Shown piece after piece: positions 5,218 through 13,215 of a stretch of DNA of 17,009 bases; the stretch's first letter is position 1; each line of letters begins with the position of its first letter. Both the position numbers and the translations under genes were made by a program. The stretch is from JAUVAV01 sp965371665 (GTDB lineage: Bacteria > Oederibacteriota > JAAXVQ01 > JAUVAV01). The notes beneath the pieces are model-generated. The model was given only the letters and a program-made list of their open reading frames with translations, was not told the DNA's origin and did no database searches. Where the stretch lies: positions 1 through 17,009 of the forward strand of contig CBDUZI010000069.1 in assembly GCA_965371665.1 (NCBI GenBank). Direction: 5' to 3'.

Positions 5218-6633
5218 ATGACGGAACAGGGCAATGAAAAAATCGAGGAGCTGTTTTATTTAATGCTGCGAAAAAATAAACGTTATGCCAACCGGCGAAA
5301 CCGGTTCCAGCGCAAACCGATACAGTGGTCTTTATTTTTCAAGGGCCGGGAAGAGTTTCCGGCCGGAGATCTTCCGGCCGGCCGGTCTTTACTGCGTTTT
5401 CTGATTCTGGGGTTGCTGGTATTTGGGGCGATTTATCTTTCAGCGATTTCTCTGAATGTTCTGGTGCTGGGTACGGATGATGTGGATTATTCCAAACACA
5501 CGGATACCATCATGCTTATCCATTGGCAGCCCTTACCGCGCCGTCTGGCTCTGCTTTCCGTACCCCGGGATACGCTTATCCGGCTGCCCAAGCGGGGGCC
5601 CATGAAGATAAACGCGGTCTATGCTTATGGTAATGCTCTGGGCAGCCGCGATTATGCCATGGCCATGACGCGCGCCTCAATTGAAAATCTGCTGGGACTG
5701 AAAATCCATTTCGTCGTGCATTTGCGCTACTCCGGTTTTATCAAGCTGGTGGACGCTTTGGGAGGAGTGCCTTTATATATTGTCAAGCGCATGGGTTATC
5801 GAGATCAGGCCGGCGGGGTGAACATTGATTTGGAACCGGGATATCAGCTCCTGGACGGCCGTCAATCCCTCAATTATGTCCGCTTTCGTCATGACCGCGA
5901 CGGTGATATCGGGCGAATCCGGCGCCAACAAAAGTTTCTGCAGGCTTTTATGATGCAGATTATGCGTTTCTCCCGGCTGCCGCGTACTTGCCGTGCCTTT
6001 TATTTATTTGTTCATCAAGTAGAGACGGATTTGCCGTTGGCGGCGGCAATTTTTCTGGCCCTGGAGATCAGAGAGGTGGCGGGTCGGTCCTGGCGTCAGG
6101 CGATATTACCGGGCAGCGCGGTTTATATCAAGGGAAAGTCTTATTGGCAGCCTGATATCGCAGGGGTTAAAAAAGTTGTGGAAGATTTGGGCCGTCCACC
6201 CGGACGTAAGCTTACGCCCGGGTCGCAGAAGGAATCCCGGGCAGAGGTGAAAGCCCAGGATAAAGAAAAAAAGCCGGTAACCGAAATTGAACCTAAAAGC
6301 AAGGCCGCCCAGACCCCGGTTTCGCTTCCCGCGGGCCAACAGCCCGTAATCCGAATACTAAACGGCTGCGGAGTTCCCGGAGTGGCCGGAGGCCTGGCAG
6401 AAAAGCTGCAAAAGCAAAAACTACGGATCTCGGCGGATAATATTACCAATGCACCTTCGTTCGACTATGCCAATACCATTATTAAAACCAATGCAAAAAA
6501 TCTGGCCTGGGCCCGGAGCATGGCTGCCATACTTGATCTGGACGAAGGGCGCATTCAAACGATTTCGGGTAAAGTATCTTATCCCACACTCACCCTGGTG
6601 GTGGGAGGAGATCACGGGGAGTTATTGGAATGA
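5218..6633 (+). CDS. LytR-CpsA-Psr (LCP) family protein with LytR_C domain, 471 aa
   Basis: LCP proteins transfer glycopolymers from lipid carriers to the cell wall or envelope. The basic cytoplasmic N-terminus (KNKRYANRRNRFQRK) is followed by one membrane helix (about 58-80), then the extracytoplasmic LCP domain: VLVLGTDDVDYSKHTDTIML from residue 82, LSVPRDTLIRLP near 114 and the Arg-rich motif RFRHDRDGDIGRIRRQQKF near 222-240, which supply the pyrophosphate-binding Arg and Asp residues of the family. A charged Lys/Glu/Pro linker (about 328-374) leads to a LytR_C domain (VIRILNGCGVPGVAGGLA to the end). The start is uncertain: GGAG touches the ATG at 5218 without spacing, while an in-frame ATG at 5263 has GAGGAG twelve bases upstream. 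The stop overlaps argS by ATGA, so the two genes should be co-translated. Confidence 0.92.
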   Translation: MTEQGNEKIEELFYLMLRKNKRYANRRNRFQRKPIQWSLFFKGREEFPAGDLPAGRSLLRFLILGLLVFGAIYLSAISLNVLVLGTDDVDYSKHTDTIMLIHWQPLPRRLALLSVPRDTLIRLPKRGPMKINAVYAYGNALGSRDYAMAMTRASIENLLGLKIHFVVHLRYSGFIKLVDALGGVPLYIVKRMGYRDQAGGVNIDLEPGYQLLDGRQSLNYVRFRHDRDGDIGRIRRQQKFLQAFMMQIMRFSRLPRTCRAFYLFVHQVETDLPLAAAIFLALEIREVAGRSWRQAILPGSAVYIKGKSYWQPDIAGVKKVVEDLGRPPGRKLTPGSQKESRAEVKAQDKEKKPVTEIEPKSKAAQTPVSLPAGQQPVIRILNGCGVPGVAGGLAEKLQKQKLRISADNITNAPSFDYANTIIKTNAKNLAWARSMAAILDLDEGRIQTISGKVSYPTLTLVVGGDHGELLE

Positions 6634-8309
6634 AGTATATTAAGCAGCGTATCTTAGAATTGCTAAACCGGGCTGTGCAGGAGTTGCAGCAGGAGGGTAT
6701 CTTGCCGTCCGAAGCATCTATGGCGCCGGGATTGGAAAGGCCGGCTGCGGCCACGCATGGGGATTATGCCACTAATCTGGCCATGCAATGGGCCAAGCCG
6801 GCGCGCCAAGCGCCACGCGTAATCGCGCAAGCCCTGGCCGCCAAATTGCAGGAGCACCATGAACTGCTGGCCGGAGTGGAGGTGGCCGGGCCGGGATTTG
6901 TGAATTTGCGTCTGAGTCTGGAAGTGCTTCAGGCCGAAATTATGAATATTCGCTCAGCCGGATCCGCTTATGGTACATCGGATTGGGGCGTGGGCCGGAA
7001 GGTGCTGCTGGAATATGTTTCAGCTAATCCGACCGGGCCCCTGAATATTGTCTCCGCCCGGGCCGCGGCCGTAGGGGATTCTCTGGCGCGTATTCTGAAA
7101 AGCCAGGGTCTGGAAGTCTGCCGCGAATATTACGTTAATAACGCCGGCAAGCAGATTCAACTTTTAGGCCGGTCATTATATGCCCGTTGGCAAGAGTCCC
7201 GGGGGGAGGCAGTGGATTTTCCCGAGGACGGTTACCAGGGGGAATATGTAAAAGAACTGGCAGCCAAGATCGCGGCCGGGCAGGGAACCGCCTGGGAAAA
7301 GCTTGATAAAGACGCCATATCTGAAGTTTTTACGGAACAGGGCGTGAGCCGTATAATAGCCTCGCAGGGCAGGGATTTGTCCGCCTTGGGTGCGGATTTT
7401 GACAACTGGTTTCATGAATCGGATTTACATGGCTCCGGTGAAATTGAGGAGGTCCTGCAGGAACTGAAAGCCCGCGGCTGTCTTTATGAAAAAGAGGGAG
7501 CTCTCTGGTTCCGCTCCACTGATTTGGGAGATGACAAGGACCGGGTGCTTCGGAAAGCGGACGGGGATTGGGCCTACCTGGCGGCGGATATCGCCTATCA
7601 TTGGAATAAGTTGAAGCGCGGTTACACGGAACTGGTGGATCTTTGGGGGCCGGACCATCACGGTTATATTGCCCGTCTGCGCGCGGCTTTGCAGGCCCTG
7701 GGATGCGCGCCGGAAGCTTTTAAGGTTCATATTGTACAGCAGGTAAATCTTTGGGAAGGCGGCAAGCCGGTGGCTATGTCCAAGCGCGCCGGACGGATTG
7801 TCACCCTGGCTGATCTGCTCCAGGATGTCGGCAAGGACGTAGCGCGTTTCTTTTTCCTGATGCGCAGTACGGATGCCCACCTGGATTTTGATCTGGACCT
7901 GGCCCGCCGGAATACCGAGGACAATCCGGTGTTTTATATTCAGTATGCTCACGCCCGGATATGTAGTATACTTAAAAAATCTTTAACCGACGGTTTTGAT
8001 TTCCCGGCCGTGGGGGAGCCGATTAGGTTTGCGAATGTTCCTCTGCCGGAGGAGACAACCTTGGCGCGTGAACTGGCCGCATTTCCGGAAGTTTTGGAAA
8101 CCTGCGCGCGCACGCTGGAGCCCCATAGCCTGGCATTCGCCTTGAGGGATATTGCCACGGCCTTTCATCGTTTCTATACCGTATGCCGTGTTCTGGATTC
8201 CTCGGACCTCCCGTGTTCCCGGGTGAGGTTGGCACTGATCGATGCCACCCGGGGGGTGCTCCATAACGGGCTCTCGCTGCTGGGGCTTTCTGCCCCGGAA
8301 AGCATGTAA
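6630..8309 (+). CDS. argS: Arginyl-tRNA synthetase
   Basis: Charges tRNA-Arg with arginine in the cytoplasm. At 559 residues it has normal length, with the Arg-specific N-terminal domain (about 1-90), class I core and C-terminal DALR anticodon-binding domain (about 440-559). The signature VSANPTGPLNI at about 129-139 aligns with the H-I-G-H region, but the residues are N-I-V-S where most enzymes have H-V-G-H. The second signature is canonical, KPVAMSKRAGRIVTL (MSK at 383-385), as are FFFLMRSTDAHLDFDLDLAR and PVFYIQYAHARI. The rest is well conserved, so it is probably active; the altered H-I-G-H may be a clade trait. ATG at 6630 overlaps the LCP stop. Confidence 0.95.
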   Translation: MKYIKQRILELLNRAVQELQQEGILPSEASMAPGLERPAAATHGDYATNLAMQWAKPARQAPRVIAQALAAKLQEHHELLAGVEVAGPGFVNLRLSLEVLQAEIMNIRSAGSAYGTSDWGVGRKVLLEYVSANPTGPLNIVSARAAAVGDSLARILKSQGLEVCREYYVNNAGKQIQLLGRSLYARWQESRGEAVDFPEDGYQGEYVKELAAKIAAGQGTAWEKLDKDAISEVFTEQGVSRIIASQGRDLSALGADFDNWFHESDLHGSGEIEEVLQELKARGCLYEKEGALWFRSTDLGDDKDRVLRKADGDWAYLAADIAYHWNKLKRGYTELVDLWGPDHHGYIARLRAALQALGCAPEAFKVHIVQQVNLWEGGKPVAMSKRAGRIVTLADLLQDVGKDVARFFFLMRSTDAHLDFDLDLARRNTEDNPVFYIQYAHARICSILKKSLTDGFDFPAVGEPIRFANVPLPEETTLARELAAFPEVLETCARTLEPHSLAFALRDIATAFHRFYTVCRVLDSSDLPCSRVRLALIDATRGVLHNGLSLLGLSAPESM

Positions 8310-8328
8310 ACGTGTGAAGGAGTCAAGT

Positions 8329-9819
8329 ATGCACGGCCGCAAGGTACGCTCGCAAAATATCGCCCAGATGATAGCCGAAACCGGCGCCGGATGGCAGGCC
8401 GAAGAAAGCGGACGCGATTTTTACCGTCTTGATTCCCGTCAGCGCCGCGTCCTGGTGATAGGGGCGGAAACAGCCCGGGCCGCGACCACCGTGGGATGGC
8501 TGGACGAGTGGCCGAACCTGACGGATTTCGATGTGGTAATTATCAACCTGCCGAGCCTGGATCGCGCAACTTTGGTCCGGCTTTCGCGCCGGGATAAGCA
8601 GCGTCTGATCGGCATGCGTGACGAGCTCTTTGATCTCATGATGTCCAAGGGAGAGATTTATTGCATCATGGCTCCCTTTATGGCTTTTGGTTCCTATCTT
8701 TATTTTGCCGACGGTTCCATGGAACCGGAGTGGTCAAATATCAAGTGGTCTCCCATAGGTTTTTCATTTACCGAGATACGGGGCGAAACGGTTTTAGTGG
8801 AGGGCGATGTAAAGTTTGAGGACTATCTCCGCCAGGTCTCGGGATGGGAATGCTATTTAAACCCTACGGCCAGTCTTTATTATATAGAAGAAAGGCTGCG
8901 CCGGGATCAGAAACTGGGCCCGGATGAAGAAGTGTTCTGGCAGAGTCTTCCCTTGGCCACCAACCGTTATGGCAAGCCCCTGGCGGCTTCATTGTGCTTT
9001 GGAGTTCGGCAGCGGGAGCGTGGATCGGAAAGAATAAAGATGCGTTTTATTTCGGACAGCCTTCATCTTCTGCCGCCGCCGAATAAGATTTCCCTGGAAC
9101 AAGGAATAGATTTACTGATCGAAGAAGCCAAGGGGATGCCGGCCAAAACCATAGCGCCGGATTGGTCGGACCTTTACCATGTTCCCGGGGAAGAGCAGCT
9201 GGAACAGAAAATCGACGAGGCGGAAAAACGCATTAAGTCCGCGGAGCGCGAGCAAAAACGGCTTTTTCAGGCGTATCGCAAGCTGGAGCGCGGCAAATCC
9301 CTGCTTTTCGAACATGGCGAAAATTTAAAGCGGGTGACAGCCGAGGTGCTGCAGCGCATGGGATTTTCAGTCCAGCCGTATGCGCCGGTCCCCGGCCTGC
9401 TGGTAATGCAGACCCGCCAGGGAAAAATCCTGCTGGATACGGCCGGGCGTTCCGGACCATGCCAGCCCGGTGATTTGCAGCAGCTGCTGCAGCACGCGGT
9501 CTTTGCCCAGGAAGAGGACGGCCGGATATGGAAGGGCATACTGATCTTCAATCATTACCGGCTGGAAGATCCCGCGCAGGAGCGGCCCGCCGCTTTTCCG
9601 GCGGAAGTGGCGGTTCAGGCCAGGGAAATGCGTCTGGGGCTGGTGATTGCGGATGGGTTGTATGCCGCATATTGCATGGTGCTGAGAGGTTCCATGCTGC
9701 GCGAAGAATTGGAAGAGCGGCTGTGTCGTGAGGTAGGAATTGTTCATCTGCCGGCCATCGAACCTGACCATCTCCCGCAGTGTCCTGATTTTATGCCGCC
9801 CCGGCTTATAATGGAATGA
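8329..9819 (+). CDS. Unrecognised 496-aa protein: Rossmann-like N-terminus, coiled coil, degenerate nuclease-like C-terminus
   Basis: ATG at 8329 has a good GAAGGAG six bases upstream; an in-frame ATG at 8242 lies inside argS and is rejected. Residues about 40-85 show an alternating strand pattern (RRVLVIGAETAR, then DFDVVIINLPSLDR) typical of a Rossmann-like or response-type fold. Residues about 285-325 form a heptad-rich coiled coil (EQLEQKIDEAEKRIKSAERE and on). From about 325, LFEHGENLKRVTAEVLQRMG, GKILLDTAG (from 365), KGILIFNHYRL (about 403) and GLVIADGLYAAYCMVL follow the order of a PD-(D/E)XK restriction-endonuclease-like domain. Where active relatives carry a D and an E-x-K, this one has GLLVM and LDTAG, so the catalytic Lys and first Asp are missing. 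No signal peptide or membrane helix, so cytoplasmic. It sits 19 bases after argS and 22 before the TPR gene. Function unknown. Confidence 0.85.
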   Translation: MHGRKVRSQNIAQMIAETGAGWQAEESGRDFYRLDSRQRRVLVIGAETARAATTVGWLDEWPNLTDFDVVIINLPSLDRATLVRLSRRDKQRLIGMRDELFDLMMSKGEIYCIMAPFMAFGSYLYFADGSMEPEWSNIKWSPIGFSFTEIRGETVLVEGDVKFEDYLRQVSGWECYLNPTASLYYIEERLRRDQKLGPDEEVFWQSLPLATNRYGKPLAASLCFGVRQRERGSERIKMRFISDSLHLLPPPNKISLEQGIDLLIEEAKGMPAKTIAPDWSDLYHVPGEEQLEQKIDEAEKRIKSAEREQKRLFQAYRKLERGKSLLFEHGENLKRVTAEVLQRMGFSVQPYAPVPGLLVMQTRQGKILLDTAGRSGPCQPGDLQQLLQHAVFAQEEDGRIWKGILIFNHYRLEDPAQERPAAFPAEVAVQAREMRLGLVIADGLYAAYCMVLRGSMLREELEERLCREVGIVHLPAIEPDHLPQCPDFMPPRLIME

Positions 9820-9841
9820 AATTTTAAGGAGGCATCAAATT

Positions 9842-11092
9842 ATGCGATACAGGCTTATACAGTTTATGGTTATAACCGTGGCGTTGATCGGTTTCGGCCC
9901 GCTGGGGGCGCTGGCCGGGACGAACAAAACGCCTTCCAGTACCGACCAGGTACAATACGATCAGCTGGTTTTGGAGTATACCCGGGTTTTAAAAACCAAT
10001 CCCCGGGATACAGAAGCATATTATGCCCGGGGATTGGCTTACAACGCGTGGGGTAAACATTATCTGGCTATCATGGACTATACCCAGACTCTGACGCTGA
10101 ATCCCCGGCATGCTCAGGCCCACTATGACCGGGGCATGATCTATGAAATACAAGGCAAGTATGACCAGGCCATTGATGATTTTTCCCAGGCCGTGAGGAT
10201 AAATACCGCCCACGCACGGGCCTACAACAACCGGGGAAATGTATATCTAAACCAGGATCTATATGCCAGGGCGGTAGCTGACTATACCCGGGCCATAGCT
10301 ATTGCCCCGGGAATGACCGCGGCTTATTATAACCGGGGTCTGGTCCACCTTGACCAAGGCAGGCATAAACCGGCGCTGGCGGATTTTAACCGGGTCTTGC
10401 ATCTGGATCCCAAGTATGCCAATGCCTATTTTCAGAGAGCGAATATATATAGAAGCAAGAAAAAATATGTGCGGGCGATAGATGATTATGTCCAGGCGCT
10501 GAAGATATCACCCCAGGATGCCGCGTTCTATTCCGGCCGGGGCTATGTTTACCTGAACCAGAAGAAATTCGAACCGGCGATATCAGATTATTCCCAAGCC
10601 TTGCGCCTGTTTTCTAAAAAAAATATCATCAGTGTAACCCGGGAAAAAATCCTCCTGGGCCGGGAAAAGCAGGATCCGGCTATCCTGGACATAAATTCGG
10701 TCCTGGGAGGCAATGTAAAAAACGCCTATGCGGATGCCTATATCAATCGTGGCAATGCTTATCATGCGCAGAAAAAGTACGGTCAGGCGGTTCTGGATTA
10801 CAATGAGGCCATTAAGCTTAACCCGAAAGATGCCGAAGCCTGGACCAACCGGGCCAATGCGCTCCAGGCCCAGGGCCTCTATGAGGCGGCGTTTGAGGAT
10901 GCCGGACAAGCGCTGGAGTTGAAGCCGGGTTTAGCCGATGCTCTCTTTTTAAAGGCCGTATGCTGCGAGGCTTTGGGCCGGATTTCCGAGGCGCGGGAGG
11001 CCTATGAAAAATTCATCCAACATACTCCTTCCCGGGCCGGCGCGGAAATTATAAAAGCCCGGAAGAAATTGAAGGCATTGAAAAAAAAATAA
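9842..11092 (+). CDS. Secreted tetratricopeptide-repeat protein, 416 aa
   Basis: ATG at 9842 follows AAGGAGG. The N-terminus is a signal peptide (MRYRLIQFMVITVALIGFGP) with a likely cleavage after ALA at 25. About nine TPR units cover residues 40-400, recognisable by recurring N-R-G-x-x-Y and Y-x-x-A-I-x-D-Y-x-x-A-L-x-L-x-P patterns (for instance AYNNRGNVYLNQDLYARAVA). The array is broken at about 256-296 by an unrelated 40-residue segment (FSKKNIISVTREKILLGREK and following) between two groups of repeats. A lysine-rich C-terminus (ARKKLKALKKK) ends the protein. TPR arrays hold protein partners; a periplasmic scaffold role is likely, and the partner is unknown. It probably belongs to the LCP-argS operon. 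Confidence 0.88.
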   Translation: MRYRLIQFMVITVALIGFGPLGALAGTNKTPSSTDQVQYDQLVLEYTRVLKTNPRDTEAYYARGLAYNAWGKHYLAIMDYTQTLTLNPRHAQAHYDRGMIYEIQGKYDQAIDDFSQAVRINTAHARAYNNRGNVYLNQDLYARAVADYTRAIAIAPGMTAAYYNRGLVHLDQGRHKPALADFNRVLHLDPKYANAYFQRANIYRSKKKYVRAIDDYVQALKISPQDAAFYSGRGYVYLNQKKFEPAISDYSQALRLFSKKNIISVTREKILLGREKQDPAILDINSVLGGNVKNAYADAYINRGNAYHAQKKYGQAVLDYNEAIKLNPKDAEAWTNRANALQAQGLYEAAFEDAGQALELKPGLADALFLKAVCCEALGRISEAREAYEKFIQHTPSRAGAEIIKARKKLKALKKK

Positions 11093-11110
11093 TATTTTAT
11101 AAAAAAAGAG

Positions 11111-11136
11111 CCGGGAAAACAGGATTAGAATCCCGG
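11111..11136 (+). promoter_or_regulatory. Small hairpin ahead of thiE
   Basis: CCGGGA (11111-11116) pairs with TCCCGG (11131-11136) around a 14-base loop that contains AGGA. It sits 19 bases after the TPR stop, just before the possible starts of thiE. There is no T-run after it; it might affect translation or be incidental. It lacks the conserved elements of a TPP riboswitch. Confidence 0.3.
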
Positions 11137-11139
11137 GGT

Positions 11140-11802
11140 ATGGGGATTTTCATGACCAGACAAGAACGGTGCAAAAGATTTGCATCGGTTGATCTCTACC
11201 CCGTGATTACGGAAAAATTTTGTGCCGGCCGCAGCAGCCGGGAGGTCTGTCAAGCGGCAATAGCGGGCGGGGCCAGGATCGTGCAGCTGCGCGAAAAAGA
11301 AAAGACCCGGAGAGAGGTCTACCGGCTGGCCGGGCAGTTTCGCGAGCTGACCGCCCGTGCCGGGGTATTGCTGGTAATCAATGATTATCTCGATATAGCC
11401 CTGGGAGTTGAGGCGGACGGCGTTCATTTGGGAGACGAGGATCTGCCCCTGGCTGCGGCCCGGAGCCAGGCGCCGGAACTGATTATCGGAGTTTCTACCC
11501 ATAATCTGGCCGAGGCCCGGCAGGCAGAACTTCAGGGCGCGGATTATATAAATATCGGTCCCATCTATCCTACCACCACCAAAACCGGTTTTTCCAATTA
11601 CCTGGGGGCGGAGCGCATGCATGAGATTATCCAGGCCATCCGGGTTCCCAATACAGTTATGGGGGGGATTAATCAGGATAATCTGGATGAAATTTTACGC
11701 TGGGGGGCGCGGAAAATTGCCATGGTAACGGGGATTACGCAGTCCGGGGATGTGGCCGGGCGGGTCAGGGAGCTGCGGAGAAGAATTGTTTCCGCTGCAT
11801 AA
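11140..11802 (+). CDS. thiE: Thiamine-phosphate synthase
   Basis: Joins hydroxymethylpyrimidine diphosphate and the thiazole phosphate to give thiamine monophosphate, in the cytoplasm. The TIM-barrel marks of the family are in order: LYPVITE, QLREKEKTRREVY (about 49), VLLVINDYLDIALGVEADGV with HLGDEDLP, IIGVSTHNLAEARQAE, GADYINIGPIYPTTTKTG (about 136-148) and VMGGINQDNLDEIL near 175. The length is normal. Two starts are possible: ATG 11140, or ATG 11152, which has GGGGA five bases upstream and gives a 216-residue protein. No other thiamine gene is in the window, so either the pathway is spread over the genome or this is a salvage step. The plus-strand run 47 bases after the TPR gene suggests co-transcription. 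Confidence 0.92.
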   Translation: MGIFMTRQERCKRFASVDLYPVITEKFCAGRSSREVCQAAIAGGARIVQLREKEKTRREVYRLAGQFRELTARAGVLLVINDYLDIALGVEADGVHLGDEDLPLAAARSQAPELIIGVSTHNLAEARQAELQGADYINIGPIYPTTTKTGFSNYLGAERMHEIIQAIRVPNTVMGGINQDNLDEILRWGARKIAMVTGITQSGDVAGRVRELRRRIVSAA

Positions 11803-11851
11803 GGTGATCCTGTGGCCGGCAGAAAAAAACTAAAAATGGCCCCAAAAAGTA

Positions 11852-11878
11852 TTGCATATTTAAACGGGGTGTGATAAT
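11852..11878 (+). promoter_or_regulatory. Candidate promoter of the rpsF-dnaB cluster
   Basis: TTGCAT (11852-11857) and GATAAT (11873-11878) with a 15-base spacer; TG two bases before the -10 gives an extended -10, which tolerates a short spacer. It lies about 60 bases ahead of rpsF. A perfect TTGACA at 11894-11899 has no -10 at a proper distance. Confidence 0.45.
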
Positions 11879-11936
11879 CTTCCTTCCTTAAAGTTGACAA
11901 TATAGGGTTGCGATAATGGAGGTCCATGAGGAAAAT

Positions 11937-12383
11937 ATGAAAACGAGTTATGAAACAATGTTTTTACTTCCGTCGGCGATTAGCGAGGAGCAGCTAGATC
12001 AACTTCTTGAGCGGTTGAAGGAAAGCCTGGAGAAAAAGAACGGAGAGCTTTTCCAGGTTGAGAAAATGGGCGTGCGCAAGACTGCCTACGCTGTGAACAA
12101 AATGAATTCCGCAAATTATGTCTTGATCCAGTACCGCGGGAACGGTGAAAGCATCAATGAAGTGGAACGAATTCTAAAAAACAGCGATGAAGTTATTAAA
12201 TTTTTATCCACTAAAATTACGGATAAAAAAATTATTGGTTTAGGGGGCGGTGGGGGAACCAAAGCCGCCGCGGATTCTGAAGCTGCATCCACCTCCGAAG
12301 AAATAACGGCGGTTGAATCTCCCGCTGATACCGCGGCGCCGGAAGCCGAAGCTGCCGTGCCGGCCAATGAAATCAAGGAGTAA
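11937..12383 (+). CDS. rpsF: 30S ribosomal protein S6
   Basis: S6 binds S18 and the central domain of 16S rRNA. I chose ATG 11937 because family members begin M-x-x-Y-E-T-M (here MKTSYETMFLLP) and GAGGAAA sits just upstream; an in-frame ATG at 11916 would add seven unlikely residues. Residues 1-98 are a normal S6 fold (VEKMGVRKTAYAVNKMNSAN, then YVLIQYRG and VIKFLSTKI). The last 45 or so residues form a low-complexity tail, first glycine-rich (GLGGGGG) and then Ala/Glu/Thr-rich, longer than in most S6 proteins. Such acidic tails occur in several phyla. First gene of the rpsF-ssb-rpsR-rplI-dnaB cluster. Confidence 0.95.
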   Translation: MKTSYETMFLLPSAISEEQLDQLLERLKESLEKKNGELFQVEKMGVRKTAYAVNKMNSANYVLIQYRGNGESINEVERILKNSDEVIKFLSTKITDKKIIGLGGGGGTKAAADSEAASTSEEITAVESPADTAAPEAEAAVPANEIKE

Positions 12384-12388
12384 ACAGG

Positions 12389-12835
12389 ATGGCTAATTAT
12401 AATCGCACTATATTAATGGGCAATTTGACCCGCGATCCCGAACTGCGATATATTCCCAATGGTTCGGCTGTGGTCAACCTGCGTTTAGCCGTCAATCGGA
12501 CTTATAAAAATCAAAGCGGGGAATTAAAAGAGGAAGTCACCTATGTTAATGTGGTTGTCTGGGGAAAACAGGCGGAAAGCAGCAACGAGTATTTATCCAA
12601 GGGAAGTGGCGTTTTTATTGAAGGGCGATTGCAAAGCCGGCAATGGGAGACCGAGGACGGGCAAAAACGGTCCGTGCTGGAAGTGGTGGCGGATCGCGTG
12701 CAGTTTATGGAACGGAAAAAGAGCAGCGGGGAGGACGGCGATTATTCCAGCGGCAGCGTAAAGGAAGAAACGGCTTCAGTTTCCGGAGCAACGCCGGCGC
12801 CTTCCGGCCTAACGGATGAGGATGTGCCTTTTTAA
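12389..12835 (+). CDS. ssb: Single-stranded DNA-binding protein
   Basis: Coats and protects single-stranded DNA and recruits replication and repair partners. The OB-fold domain covers residues 1-110 (NRTILMGNLTRDPELRYIPN, LRLAVNRTYKN, FIEGRLQSRQWETEDGQKRS). A Ser/Glu-rich linker follows, and the protein ends in the acidic tip DEDVPF, the usual docking site for partner proteins. 148 residues is normal. It starts five bases after rpsF, with AAGGAG in the end of rpsF, and is followed by rpsR, the classic order. Confidence 0.97.
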   Translation: MANYNRTILMGNLTRDPELRYIPNGSAVVNLRLAVNRTYKNQSGELKEEVTYVNVVVWGKQAESSNEYLSKGSGVFIEGRLQSRQWETEDGQKRSVLEVVADRVQFMERKKSSGEDGDYSSGSVKEETASVSGATPAPSGLTDEDVPF

Positions 12836-12865
12836 ATTAGCAGCGAGGATCAGGAGGAGTATAAA

Positions 12866-13132
12866 TTGGTGACAACAACAGGAAAATATAAACCCAGGTC
12901 ACGGGATTCCCGGGGGGGACGGCGTCCTCATCGGAAGAGTTGCCGGTTTTGTGCTGATAAAGTACAGGACATTGATTATAAGAAAGTTTCGCAAATAAGA
13001 AATTATCTCAATGAGCGTGGAAAAATTATCCCGCGCCGTATTTCGGGTAATTGCGCGAAGCATCAGCGTAACCTGACCACGGCGATTAAGCGTGCGCGCT
13101 CTCTGGCGCTCCTGCCTTATATTGCAGAGTAA
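12866..13132 (+). CDS. rpsR: 30S ribosomal protein S18
   Basis: S18 pairs with S6 on the 30S platform. The body is typical: RRPHRKSCRFCADKV, IDYKKVSQIRNYLNERGKII and PRRISGNCAKHQRNLTTAIK ending RARSLALLPYIAE. Numbered from the TTG at 12866, Cys26, Cys29, Cys63 and His66 form a likely zinc site, so this is the zinc-containing S18 form. There is no ATG: the start is TTG at 12866 or GTG at 12869, served by AGGAGG at 12852-12857; TTG has the better spacing (8 versus 11 bases). Confidence 0.95.
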   Translation: MVTTTGKYKPRSRDSRGGRRPHRKSCRFCADKVQDIDYKKVSQIRNYLNERGKIIPRRISGNCAKHQRNLTTAIKRARSLALLPYIAE

Positions 13133-13215
13133 CGCAGCCTAAAGAAAATCTGCCGTTGCCCCGATTTGGAAAGAAGACCGTCCGGCATAATTTTTTAGAG
13201 AAGCGGAATTAATTA

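Noticed and set aside
11093..11151. TPP riboswitch ahead of thiE
   Set aside because: The gap is only 47 bases and lacks the conserved riboswitch elements; only a small hairpin is visible.
11894..11917. Promoter from TTGACA (11894) and GATAAT (11912)
   Set aside because: The spacer is 12 bases, too short for a sigma70 promoter.
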